Source of the DNA: Roridomyces roridus
Lineage: Eukaryota; Basidiomycota; Agaricomycetes; Agaricales; Mycenaceae
Assembly: GCA_029378245.1 (NCBI GenBank)
Contig: JARKIF010000021.1
Coordinates: 744,001-808,000, forward strand
Direction: 5' to 3'
DNA length: 64,000 nucleotides
This document shows, piece after piece, positions 10,746 through 22,325 of the stretch. The number at the start of each line of letters is the position of its first letter. Position 1 is the first letter of the stretch. The translations under genes were made by a program, and so were the position numbers. The notes beneath the pieces are model-generated. The model searched no databases and was not told where the DNA came from. It saw nothing but the letters and a program-made list of their open reading frames with translations.

Positions 10746-12596
10746 TCACTTCCTCAACACATGCGGCTCCACCATCGTACACTGGATGAGGGAACGCCAG
10801 AGTTGACGCCACGATATAGGGTTGCCCTGGACCGCAGAAATGAGCGCGGCTGAGGGAAGAGAAGAGAAAAAGATGACTCACACAATCCCTCTGCATGATA
10901 ACGAAACTCCCCCTGACGCCCAACCGCGGATACTCGAACGGCTCAACCTCCAGCCACCCCTTGAACATCTCCTTCCTTGCATCATGTCCGCCGATCCGCA
11001 TCCGCAGGATCTCAGTTGTCGTTTGCAGCTGGGTCTCGGACGCATCCAGAGATGGGGTGGCGGAGACAGTGTTGGGCGGGGCGACGCGGCATTGCACATC
11101 CATTCCGAGTAAGCCCTGGTGCAAGAGGGGGAAGAAGGCGGCGGGCGGGAGCGAGGCGTAGAATCGCGTTAAATGGGGTGTGTAGCGGACACCTGTTTGA
11201 GTTTGGGACTAGACGTGGGTGGAGTGGTCAGTATCGAACAAGAGGCTCTCCCAGCCTCGAAGGAGAGGAAAACTCACGAATAACATCAACGTCTGCGTAA
11301 ACTGCGTCCTTGGCGCTGACAACATCTCCACATCGCCGTCTCCCTGTTGCTGCTGCGACGCCAAATCGGGCGAGGCAACCTCCAAATCACCGGAACTCTT
11401 CAACGCTTTGGTCAGCGCCTCAGCGAGGGCGGCCGGCGTGTGCAGGGTTCTTTGTCTGCCACACGACATGAGTTTTGAATTAAGTAGAAGGGAGGAGCAC
11501 GTACCGGCTGCACCACGGATGGGCTGCTGCGTCGGCGAGCGTGAAACGTTCGCGGGGGTCAAGTGTTAGCAGGCCTTGAAGGAGCGCTGTGTTTTAACTG
11601 AGAAAACGCACAAAGAACGGAGGAGCGCGAAGCACGTACACAGAGCCTCGGAACTAAACCTGCTCCACGGCTGCTCCTCAAAGATTTCACCGGTGAGGTA
11701 TCGGTGAAATTCGGGGCTGTTGAGCGACGCCTCGTCCCATGGGGTATCTGGATGAAAGAAAGTGAATGGAAAAACAAAGAAACAAAGCAAGCGACGCACT
11801 TCCGGCGAGTAAGGTGAACAAAATGACACCCACACCCCACACGTCGATAGGTTCCGCCTCGTACGGCAATTGCCCTTCCAACTCGGGCGCAGCGTAAGGC
11901 AAGCTGCCACACCGCTCCGACAGCGTGCGCGTCCGCCCAGTCTCTTTGAGCTTGTACACCGAAGCTAAGCCAAAGTCGGATATTTTGAGGGTACCTGCCG
12001 CGTCTAGCATAACATTCTCGGGTTTGAGGTCCCGGTGGCACACGCCTTCTTTGTGCATATAGTCCATGCCCGAGATGAGCTGGCTAAAGTAGTGGTGCGC
12101 GATGTCGTCGCCGACCCCGACATTGGGAGCTGGATGCTGAGTCAGGAGGCGATGTGCAGTACGTGACCAGCAGACGCACCAATCTTGTCGAATAGATCCC
12201 CACCGCCCGCAAATTCCAACAACATATAAAAGCCTGGGTGGAACTGGTCCTGGTGTTTCAGCTCGACGATTGACGCATTCAAAAACGCGAGAATGTGCTC
12301 ATGCTGGAGCTGGGACTGTATCCGCATCTCCTTCTGCACGGTCTTGCGCTCTCGGTCAGTCGTCTGTGCCGTTATTGCGACCACCTTGCATGCTGCAACG
12401 CGATGCTCTTTGAGGTTGACCGCACGGAATACTCTGAAAGAGGTCGATACACGTAAAAGAGAGTGTGTGGACACGTACTTGGAGAACGCGCCACCGCCGA
12501 TGTGCTGGACGAGCTGGTACCCTGTGCGAACAGTTTGATTGAGGACGCGTAGGGAATTGGGATTCACCCACCGCAAATCGTCGGATAATCAGGCAT
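10746..12596 (-). CDS. chk1: Checkpoint kinase CHK1
   Basis: Nine minus-strand exons (12596-12572, 12521-12479, 12433-12180, 12129-11800, 11747-11640, 11586-11505, 11455-11278, 11208-10882, 10826-10746) sum to 1428 nt, giving 475 residues, the usual CHK1 size. The kinase domain shows the glycine loop IGGGAFSKVF, the lysine in AACKVVAI, the catalytic CHRDLKPEN, DFG in ISDFGLA, and GSLPYAAPE. The C-terminal KA1-like region includes FKGWLEVEPFEYP, SFVIMQRD and GNPISWRQLW, characteristic of CHK1. The kinase is activated by ATR/Rad3 after DNA damage and delays mitosis through Cdc25/Wee1. All eight introns are 45-69 nt with normal ends. I see no damage to catalytic residues. Confidence 0.93.
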
Positions 12597-12779
12597 GGTG
12601 GTGGTAGGGTGAAAGAGGAGTCAGCTTACGTCACGCGTCCGGAGTAAACAAAAGGTGTGCCGAGATCACGTGACTGATGATCAAACGCGTCGAGGCGTCT
12701 TCGAGCCACAGGTTCATGGCCTCCTTCACGACGAATCTCATGCCATCCGATCTGACGTTCTGTGTCGTGTGTCTTGCGG

Positions 12780-13381
12780 ATACTTGGCGCGCTGTATGGA
12801 GCTGTCCGCAGACTTGGAAGCGCAGTCGATTCTCGAATTTTGTGGGGCCGTTGTAAGTATCTCGCACTGATCAACTCGGACGCCTCGGTTCATCTGATGA
12901 AAACCGAGTACGCAGAGGCCAAGGCTCTCTATACCCGGATTTCCCAGGAGAATTCACCCATATCCCGAGCGTATGACCAGCTCGATCTAGCCTCATCCAA
13001 GTCGAGGTGAATGGCGAGTCTATGGAACATGCTCGTGGACTTTTGAAGGAGGCCAAAGCAATCTTCGAATCCTTTGGGGGCGTTACTGGACTCGCATACC
13101 ACGACATTGTCCTCGCATACACGGATGGATATACGGGACGGATTCCGACCTGAGGCGCGTACAACTTTGCAGCGCGTGTTGGCGAATAACCCAGGAAACG
13201 GGCCGGACATCACCGTACACTGCTTGACCAGGCTTGGAGACATCTCGCGCCAGTTGTTGGATGAACATGCGACTTTGGGGTGTGCACTAGGATTGTTGGG
13301 AATCTCCCTCCAAGCCAAGAACAGGCCGATCGCTGGGCTGGGATGCCACAGAGCTTTCACTCGAATGAGTTGGGTTCGTTG
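12780..13381 (+). pseudogene. Decayed TPR-like gene fragment
   Basis: Reading across frames gives protein-like pieces in the right order: EYAEAKALYTRISQEN, IQVEVNGESMEHARGLL, AIFESFGGVTGLAYHDIVLA, FRPEARTTLQRVLA and HCLTRLGDISRQLLDE. These resemble degenerate tetratricopeptide repeats of mushroom NB-ARC/TPR proteins. They lie in different frames, with shifts near 12985-12995 and 13125-13140, and no plausible introns join them. No start or upstream domain is seen. Confidence 0.5.
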
Positions 13382-13475
13382 AGAGCGATGAAGCTCCGGG
13401 AGCCCGGCTGCCATCCGGGACAGTCATGACCAGGCCTACGACCGCAAGGTTGAGGAATACTGTGAAGAAACGCAT
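13287..13475 (-). CDS. Possible small secreted peptide
   Basis: A 62-residue frame begins with a convincing signal-peptide pattern (MRFFTVFLNLAVVGLVMT) followed by a Ser/Pro-rich tail. On the minus strand, TATAAAG lies about 30 bases upstream of the ATG and CCCAACA precedes the start. It overlaps the decayed TPR fragment on the other strand and has no recognised relatives, so it may be chance. Confidence 0.25.
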   Translation of the reverse strand: MRFFTVFLNLAVVGLVMTVPDGSRAPGASSLSTNPTHSSESSVASQPSDRPVLGLEGDSQQS

Positions 13476-13796
13476 TGTTGGGTTCAGCAGAGATGACCCG
13501 GATCTTTATAAGTGTTTCGAACGTGAGCTAGTCAGCTGCCCCATGAACGCCGGCCAATACTGGTTTGATGTTTCAATAACGCACTAGAATCGGAAGAATG
13601 CGTTGAGACTGATTGCAAAGAAAGCACTTATTCCTGTGATGCCCGCCCGAGACTATGGCGCGTGAAGAGCAGTCCGTCGTTTCATGAGCAAGAGACTGGT
13701 CGCCAATTTATCGGGGTCCACGGGGAAGACTCAGCCGACTCGGAGGCGAAACATAGCGAAACATACATCAAGTATCTGGTGGTCGGAAGGCACTGA

Positions 13797-15142
13797 TTAA
13801 CCCCGGGAATGGATGTCCGGAGGCCCAAACACCTGCAGCAGAATTTTGGGGATACCGGAAGTCGAGGGACGTTCTCCATAACTCCCAAGTTCTCCCGGCA
13901 CAGGCGCTCGACGGCCTCCTCGAGCTTTATCGGTGCGTGAGCGGCTTCGTCGCGCTGCGAGCGTGTGGTACCGCCGCTTGTACTCGGCGTCGGTGACGCT
14001 CGGTGGGAGGGGCTTCAAGTTCTCCGTAAGTCAACGATTTCATTGTATAGGACGCACCATTCTGTCCCCTTTCCAAGATCTCGCGCGGAACTCATCGGGT
14101 TCAACCCGGCCAATATTACAATAGTACTGAGTAAAACAACAAACATGCAGATACTACTTACCCGCAAAGTGGGTCAACGCTACAATAATCCTCTGCCCCC
14201 GAAACCCACTGATATCCTCCCCCCGGATAAGCGGACCACGGCAGTACGTGACACTAACGGTGAGAAGATGTTCGCATCGCCTGCACGCAACGTTTGGGGG
14301 CAGCACAGACGCTGTGCCCATCCAAAGTGCCGCCGTCTGTACGGTCGATGCAGCTCCCTGAGGAAAGTCGTGGATCTTCAATGTGTACGGGCTGGCGAAA
14401 GCTAAGAATCAACAAGGTGAAAAGACGCAAGAGTCGCTCACTTGAACGAGATAGCCGTGAGCTCCGTCACTTGGGCCGCCACGAGCCGCACCCGCTCAGC
14501 GTTATCGATAGCAGGGTCGGCGATAATGGCGCACACCGCGCGAAAGTCAAACGGCTGCCCTTCGTGTGGTGTGTACAGTAGGCGATTGAGGTCCTCGAGG
14601 ATCAGGGCGAGGGATTGGTACACAATAGGAGTGAGGGGTGTCGAGTTGAGCTCCTTGTTGACAAGTGGAACGACGACTTGCTTGGGTGGGCGGGGACGCG
14701 AGAGGGGAGGAGGGGGCCTGGTCGCTGGCTGAGTCTGTTGCAAAGGTCAATCTTCGAACTATAATGAAAGACGGTGCTCTTACAAGGCTGAATCTCCCAG
14801 GAGATGAATTGCGCTCTTGATCCCAAGGGGAACGGAAATTAAATTTGGAAGTAAGTTGCTGCGTCCAAGTCAGGGGTCCAGTCTTCTGGCAGACGATTTC
14901 GCAGCGGCACGTACATACAACGAAGCGGATTGGGTTTGCGGTGGAGGTGCGCTCGAGGAGGAAGGTCCCGCTACGGCTGACGACGTAAACGCGGAAGTTT
15001 GGGCTGCAGGCTGTGCAGAGGCGCCAGAAGGTTCGAGGGCTTGGAGTACGGGATTGGGTTGCAGCGAAGACGACAGTGCATATTTGTTCTTTCGCTTCGC
15101 GCCTTTGGCACTGGGATCGTGCGGAATAAACTTCATGGCCAT
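13797..15142 (-). CDS. Protein of unknown function, 3' end unresolved
   Basis: The start (MAMKFIPHDPSAKGAKRK) and four exons are well supported: 15142-14915, 14858-14784, 14734-14442 and 14391 to about 14168. They are joined in frame by 49-56 nt introns. The protein has a basic N-terminus, a Ser/Ala/Pro-rich linker, the helix-rich segment IVYQSLALILEDLNRLLYT, and a globular segment with CRRCEHLLTVSV. The last exons are uncertain: a basic stretch (EYKRRYHTLAARRSRSR) ends at 13797, but I could not join it cleanly. The gene is tandem with, and just downstream of, the Zn2Cys6 factor at 15502-18399. I do not recognise the family. Confidence 0.55.
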
Positions 15143-15501
15143 GGTGGAGAGATGGTGGCAGCGAATGAAAGGGCGACGTGTGGCATCAACAGACTGACTA
15201 AGCATCCACATATGGTATGTCGACGTCATGGCACAGCCACATGGTTTGTTGACTGGGAATCAGCAGGAAATTTCCAGAGTTGGCTGGATTGTTCCAGAGT
15301 TGGCTGGATTGTTTTTGAATACATTCGTTTGTCCAAACACTATTCTACGCCTGGCTGCCATAATCACCCCAATCCTGCCAACTGACAAAAGAAATGAACA
15401 GGCAATGCGACAAAAGAACATGACCCACTTGAAGTTTGACGAACTATCGACATCAAAGAAAGTAGGTACGAGGAAACCCGTGTCCAGATCTGTAAACAAA
15501 G

Positions 15502-18399
15502 TCAGCCTAATTCGCAGTAAAGTCGATACGCACAAGGACCCAACCCATCCCCGGGTGGTGGCGGTGGTGATTGCCTATACGCCCTCAACGTCTCATCAAA
15601 CGCATACTCGAACGAGTCGTATATGGGCAACGCCCCAAGCTCCTCCGTGTGTACCGGCAAAGCGAAAAGGTGGCTTGGTTCCTGCGCTGATAGTTCGAGT
15701 TCTTGGCGTCGCTGTTGGGAGATGGACGACACAGTGTAATCGTAAGGATGGGGATGGAACACAGGCTCAGAGTCAGGCGAAGGGGAAGGTACCACCGGCC
15801 CCCCGGAACCGTGGTTGAGTAACGCAGAGAGGATATCACTGCGAATCCCAGCTACGCGCCATCTGAGCCCAGTCAGGCAACAAAACATTACGGAGTTCAA
15901 GAGGGAACTCACCGACGTTCGTACAACTTCAAGATATTCACAAAGTTCTGTACATCAGCTACAGCGCGCACGACGGTCCCCGCAGCGCGGGGTTCTCCCC
16001 CGTTGCCCCAGACGTTGATGAGGAGGACAATGGCGGATTCGAAGAGTGCGCTCTGTGTCAGGGGAATGAACACAAGGCTCCGGAGGAGTGACAAGAGGCC
16101 CAATACTTACCATAACATGTGGATGATGCAACAACCCCCGCCCCCTCCTTGCCTGCACATCCAATACATGCCCACACGCTCGCGCGGCGTTGGCGCAGAT
16201 TGCGAGTGAGGGGAAGCTGGTCTGGAATTACGTTGATTCGATGCTCATGCAATATGATCCAAGACTCACATTGACGGGCGGTGTCCCCGGAATGGGGATG
16301 AACGGGCGGTGGATTAACATTTGGGCTGTCGAGGATGTTGTTTAAAATGCCTTCAGAAGGGGGATTGACATACCATGATAGTATATAGCGTATCTGCAAC
16401 TGTTCAGCACACGTGAGACGGAGGAGAAGCCCTCGACTTACATCGCAGCAGATTGATCGAGGTATATCTACTCGACATGAGTCCAGTCGTCGCGGGCCGT
16501 GGAGTGCACTGACCTGATTCTCTTGATTTGGATCCCAGCGCACTAGAGATCTCGGTTGAACGCTTGGAATGGGAGCCACACAAGACGAGACCTACGGTGT
16601 TCCGGGACCGAATCCGCCCAACTGTTGAGCTCCGAACTAGTTTGAATACAATAAAAGGGCATCGAAAGAAGGAAAGAGTCCACGCACTCCAATTCAAGCA
16701 CCCTATCCTGCTCGCACAGCGTTTTATCGGCCGGGTACTAAAATGCATCTTGAACACGCGCGAGTAGACGAGGACAAAACCCGTACGATTTCGTGCTGAA
16801 TCTTGCCATATATGCGCAGGAGCTTCAAAAATGCCGCAAAGAACGCTCCGTTGGAAGGCGTCCCCGTCGACCAGTGGCTTGACGGTACGCCCCAATATTC
16901 ATCAGGGACATCCACCGGGAGGTCAATGTCCACGCTATGACGCGTGAGTGCACGTCAAGGGCGAGAAAGACGGTGACCCACTCGGCCTCATACGTCATCC
17001 TCGGCCGACCCTTGAATGAGCTCGTCAGGATATCCAATACGACAAGCATCCAGAACACTCTTTTGTACAACTCCCGATGAAGTGGGTCCATTTGCGTGTA
17101 TTCCGCACGGAGATGGGCGCCAGAGCTTTGTGCGAGCCTGACTCCGAGACCCGCGAGAATCCAACATTCCTCGGATTGTGTGCAGCCGCTGAACCGGCTT
17201 CAGGTGAGCGTTGAATGAAAGACAAAGACTCACGAGAGGTACATTATGGACAACTACGATCTAGTCAGTCCCAGTCGATGCATGGATGGATAACGCACAG
17301 CGATGAGCTGGAGCTCATGCAAAGAGGGCTTCGGTGACACCGGCATCTGCAAAATCCTGAACTGGCGAAACCACTTCCACCCACAGCTTCGCTCCGAGTT
17401 GACACCCTCAAGGAGCACACGCGGATCATCCGAGTAGCGGCTGCCTATCGCGCACACCGCGAGGACCACCTTGCCGAATTCGTGGTCGCGAAAGTGCAGG
17501 CCGTCGGCGATAGATTCTTGGAACGTACGCGAGTGGAGGATGCAGAAGATCGGGTTGACCTGGGCAAAGTATATCTGGACGAGAGTGTGGAGGAGGTCGT
17601 CGTCGGGGAAGAAAAGGCGGGGAGGGGCGAGGACGAGCTTTTCCCATGGCGGGGTCATCCAGAACTCAGGCCTTTGGACAGCGTTGATGACATTGCTCCC
17701 ATTCATACCCTTGAGCGCGGAGCGGACGAAATGTACGCTGCTTGATTTCCCATGGAAGAAATCGCTCTTTTGGGGAGGCAGCTCCTCCTCCGAAGAGATG
17801 GTCAAAGAACGGAAATACGCATTGACAAGGATACCAGCCGTTGCCGGGGAGCTAGTATCGTCCCATTGGGACGCTTGGAGATTCAAAGTATCGTCCGAGG
17901 TGGGCAGTTGCTGCGACGTCAGAGAAGCGACGATCTCCTCGAGTTTGCGGGCGTAATGGGCGACTTGGACGAGGATGTGGTGGCTCAGAGCAGGATCCTT
18001 CGTCGGAATGTAGACTGCGGACGTCGAGAGAATCTCCGCTACGTGTTGTTGTCCCGACTTGAGATCAAGCGGAGTATTGCGAAACTAGACGATGACTGAA
18101 TCACAGGTCCACGGCTCGTTGTGGCTGACGCACCTTGCCACGGTCATGTGTGCATTCAATTTGGCTTGTAATGCAGTTCGTACATTTGTGGTCCAGTTTT
18201 TCGGCGCTGTCACCTGCGGGAACGCCTCAGAAACCCCAGGAAAGACTGCGGAGCACCTACATCTCACTGCCAGTCGAGATCAGCTTTTTTCGCCCCAAAG
18301 GAACCGTCAAAGCTCACCCTTCCGCTTGTAACAAGTATCACAAGCGCCTTGTAGCTTCTTCTTCTTTGCATCCTGGGCTGAAGAGTCGATGGACGCCAT
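15502..18399 (-). CDS. Zn2Cys6 fungal_trans transcription factor (TF1)
   Basis: Exon 1 (18399-18318) encodes ACDTCYKRK. A 6-nt microexon (18266-18261) and exon 3 (18213-18134) complete the zinc cluster as KVRCDSAEKL...CTNCITSQIEC. Later exons give the fungal_trans (PF04082) core: LVQIYFAQVNPIFCILH, SRYSDDPRV, ECWILAGLGVRLAQSSGAH, VFWMLVVLDILTSSFKGRP, VPDEYWG and QMLIHRPFIPIPG. More than a dozen introns were found. A continuous frame stops at 15502, but a last donor near 15545 could extend the protein to 15260. The gene product is probably a nuclear DNA-binding regulator. It stands head to head with its paralogue TF2, sharing a 572 bp intergenic region. Without the microexon the third zinc ligand is lost. 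Confidence 0.85.
18261..18266 (-). other. 6-nt microexon of TF1
   Basis: TGAGAT on the minus strand, preceded by CTGGCAG and followed by GTAGGTGC. Joined to AAG-G upstream and GT-GAC downstream it yields K-V-R-C-D, restoring the canonical spacing of the zinc cluster. The T at its end is the first base of the third zinc-binding Cys codon. Confidence 0.75.
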
Positions 18400-18971
18400 G
18401 GTGCAGGGTAAAGAGAAGAAGCGCGGTGCACCGCTATTAGTCATCCACGGAGTTTGAAGCCGCAGTTGATCGCAGTTCACCGCATCCAGTGTCACCGCTT
18501 CTTCTTTCCGAACCTAGACCACCATGTGATTGCTTGTTGGAATTGCGAGTCGGGGCCGAGTCGATATGCAGCTATCTCCTATTTTTCGTTACCCTTTCCT
18601 CTTATTCCCCTTGATTTTTTGCCTTGAATTCAGTCAATCGAATGTCCCATAATTTATAAATACTGTGTCGCTCAAGTTAGACCGGAGTGCGGTCTGTGAA
18701 AGTAGTACACTTTCGACACGACAGGCTGGATTCGAGCCTACGCTCAAGTGAATGAATGCTTCGCGCGTTTGCAACGGGTTCTAGCACTGTTTATCTGGAA
18801 CCCCTCTCGAAGCCTTTGGTTCCATTTCGTTTGTATGTACGTATCACATGCCTCGGAGGTCACAAAGGAGAAGAGGCGCCACCCATTGAATTGATGTCCG
18901 CAGTTAAGACCGGCAACTTGACGGCAACCACGCATCACCGCATCACCGCGCTCTCTTTCTCCCAAACCACC
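18400..18971. promoter_or_regulatory. Shared divergent promoter of TF1 and TF2
   Basis: A 572 bp region between two divergently oriented, paralogous Zn2Cys6 genes. The sequence includes GAGTCGGGGCCGAGTC, a near-palindrome around 18548-18563 that could be a regulator site. No experimental support; co-regulation is an inference from layout. Confidence 0.4.
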
Positions 18972-21903
18972 ATGTCCACGACACCACCTTTCCGGCTCAA
19001 GACCCGCAGGCCTCCAATCCGCTCCTGCGACAATTGCAGGCAACGCAAAGGCACGAGCTCTCACCTCTTTCAGCTCACATCTGACTCTTATCTGTAGTCC
19101 GATGTAGAGACACTTTCTTTTGCGTGCCACCTAATCTAACGGTTATAGGCGATGGACATTCGATGCCCGACCGAAAATGCACAAACTGCTTCTCATTCGG
19201 TGAATCCTGTACATATCTTCAACCCTCACATCCCCGGCCGAAGAATAGGTAAGCCCGTCCGATCATCGGGTGTTCCTCGGCTCACACACACAGAACCGTC
19301 GAGGAGCTCAAACAGAAAGTGGCTGCATTGGAAGCAAAGCTGCGTATGCTCTCGGTTTGTTCGCTCTGCTCGCGGCCGCTACAATCGACTTTCGACGATG
19401 ACCTCGCGCATACTGATACTCCAGAGGTCGTCATCGACGAATCTCGGGATGAATCCGATGAAACATCCGACGAAGAGAGCGAGGACGAGGACGTCAAGGC
19501 CCTCACGAGGCAATTCAAGCACAGCTTCTTTGGCTCCGATAGTACTTTCAGTTTCGTACGCAAGGCCATTACCGTTCGTAGGCTTCGTCCTTAACGCGGC
19601 CCTTCTGACTTCTCCTGATAGATCAAGGAAAAATACCTTGGACCTCAAGCGCCGACGTACACACTACCAAAGGCTGCATTCCAATGGGATCTATTTCCTG
19701 TACGTCATCACCTCTCCCCAATTCCGATTCTAATGGTATAGTGGGAAAAGGCCTTCTACCACTCGCAACCTGTCTACACCTTCCCGCCGCCTGACTTGAT
19801 GCAACATCTCCTCCAGCTATACTTCATCAACGTACACCCAATCTTCCCCATCTTGCACCGGCCCACAACGTCCCACCACATACGGGAAAAACTATATCTA
19901 CATGACCCGAGTTTCGGGGCGGTGCTTCTGGCGGTGTTTTCAGGTCGCCTCGTGTGTGAGTCGTTTTCCGCATGTGCTCGATACATTCAATCAACTAAGC
20001 AGTTTTCGGACGATCCCCGCGTACTGACGGACGGGGAAACGCTCTCCGCTGGATGGAAGTTCGCCTCGCAGATACGCATGGTACCAAATTTGTCCGAGCC
20101 GACGTTACATGATGTCCAATTTTATGCCGTGAGTCTTGGTCGTTGTCGTTTGAGCAGAGCTGAGGATTTCTAGCTGATGACATTGTATTTTATGGGAGGG
20201 ACAGCATCATGCGTGTCGTGGATGTACCTGGTACGTGGAGCAAGCTTCTTCGAGTCAATTGTAACTCCTCCGTGGACAGGGCCTTGGTGTGCGTTTGATC
20301 CAATACCACCGCCAGTACCCAAGGAATAGTGCCACCCCTCAACTAGAGGATGAACTATGGAACCGCGCTTTCTGGCATGTCTTTTGCTTGCGCGGCTTTG
20401 TCCTGGCCTAACCATCCATTAAGGTGTATCTTCATCTTGGACGGCAAGCTATCCACATTCCTCGGACGCACGCCCAGTTTACATGCTGAAGAGTGAATCT
20501 CTACTTTTCTATCATCCCCGTGTTGACTGACCGGTGGGTGCTCAGCTTTGACGTGGCTCCTCCCCTCGAGGTCGATGACGAATACTGGGAATCCCCGCAT
20601 GGGTTCTTGCAGCCTGCAACCAAGCCTTCCGCTCTTTGCTACTTTACCCACCTGGTTCGGCTGTGTGAGGTATGTACTGCGTGATCACCTGTGCTTGAAA
20701 CTCAGGGCATCCAGATCCTCGCAAAGACCTTGCGTCGGTTGTGCACCACGAATCCACGTTCGAGTCGAACCCCCGAACATGAGATGGACACGGTAGCCGA
20801 GTTGGATTCGTTGATGAACGGCTTTTTGGACTCTTTGCCGGAGCATCGTGCGTCTTTTGCACCTTGTCTTGCTGCGTTCCTCTCATTGCCATGTCTTCAG
20901 TCCGGTGGCCCGACGCTCAAGGGATTTTCTTCGACCAATCGGCCGTCCTTCAGATCACGTATCATGCGATTCAGAACACCGTACGGGCATCGGTACCGGT
21001 ACCTCTAGCTTATCCTTGCTGACATGCAACGCCTCCAGATTCACAGACCATTCATCCATAGACGGGACTCTGCGGCCGCTCGCCCGTCCCTCATCATCTG
21101 CCTCACTGCTGCGCGTTCGACAGTGATTGCAGCGGAGACTTGGGCGACTAGGACGCGGAGGACTCCATCGACCTGGAGTTTTAGTGTGCGTCTTCCCCTC
21201 TACTCCCTCTCATTGCTGATTATCCGAATTCGAACAGAACCCAGTGTTCATCTCGTGTATTGTTCTCCTGCTCAACGTCTTTGCGACTAAACGCGCCGCT
21301 GGAGATTCTGTGGGTGCTGGTGCCGGTGCCTCGCGAAGCCGGGTCGACCGCGACGTGGAAAAAGACCTGACCCAAGTCGAGAGTGCGATGGCCTTTCTCC
21401 GGACTAGCGTGCCGAGGTGAGTCCGGCTTTCCTTCCGTCCACCCCGCTTTTCTGTCCTTGTGTTCGAAAGAAGTTTGTTGACCAGTACGACTATTATGCT
21501 AACAGGTGGCGAGCGGCGGGACCCATGATCGAGTTCCTCCACGCACTCAAGTCGCTGGATCAACATTTATCTGTTCCACGAATGGGAACCGTTCCAACTA
21601 TCGACAATCCCTCGAGCTCTCTCCCATACCAATTCAATTATCCGGTGTCAGCAAGCAACCAGCCGGAGTTTAAACCCGGTACCTCGATCGAGGAGCTGCT
21701 CTCCGGCGGTGGCGGCGCGTGTGGGGATTTTGTGGATCTGGACAACGAGCTCATGTCCATGTGGCTTCAACAAGAGACACCGTATGTGTGTCCTTATCGG
21801 CGCTCACTCACTCACTCAATCTTGTAGGAATATCGGTCAATGGGAGGCATATGTCAACGCGATGCCCGTCGTGCATATGGGTTCGAGTTGGTCAAAGACT
21901 TAG
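18972..21903 (+). CDS. Zn2Cys6 fungal_trans transcription factor (TF2)
   Basis: Exon 1 (18972-19050, SCDNCRQRK), a 6-nt microexon (19098-19103) and exon 3 (19149-19248) form the cluster CDNCRQRKVRCDG...CTNCFSFGESC. A coiled linker (VEELKQKVAALEAKLRML) and an acidic stretch follow. The fungal_trans core shows LLQLYFINVHPIFPILHRP, FSDDPRVL, LGVRLIQYHRQ, LGRTPSLHAEE, VDDEYWESPHG and IHRPFIHRR. The final exon ends ...MGSSWSKT at 21903. Two introns appear to use GC donors (19051 and 20375). It is a probable nuclear regulator, clearly paralogous to TF1 and divergently arranged with it. Its target genes cannot be read from sequence. Confidence 0.87.
19098..19103 (+). other. 6-nt microexon of TF2
   Basis: TCCGAT between ATCTGTAG and GTAGAGAC. 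With AAA-G before and GC-GAT after, it gives K-V-R-C-D. The upstream intron would start with a GC donor (G|GCACGA at 19051). Same position and phase as the TF1 microexon. Confidence 0.7.
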
Positions 21904-22325
21904 ACAAGATGCTTTTGGTGTAGTGTGTTCATTTGGAAAGTATCATCGGTTCCGGATTATTAAGTTCCGCCAACGGAAGCTGTGGACTGCGTCAATGAGC
22001 GAAAAATGTATGCTGCGGACCAGCTGCGGACGGACGGGTGTGTGGTATGTGTTGGGAATTCGGGTTTCTGGCACGTCATGCTTCGCCACCCTTGAGAACC
22101 TTCTAATGGACGTTGGGAACTGTGGAGCTGAGCGCCTGCGAGCGCTCTTTACTTCTGGCGGCTCAGAGGGCGGCATCGACGCAGCACCGTGTTGGGTCGA
22201 TGACTGCTCAAGTGCTCAAAGTTGAAACGTTGAAGCCTCAAACAAAGCTCAAATCTGAAATCAGTCCATCAGCGATTCGTCATCCTATGTGGCAATGTTT
22301 GCCTTGACTTCTTCCTGCCCACATC

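Noticed and set aside
13933..14405. Plus-strand splice-like signals (GTAAGTCAACG ... TTGTATAG)
   Set aside because: The same stretch has minus-strand exons with better protein character; no plus-strand protein could be extended.
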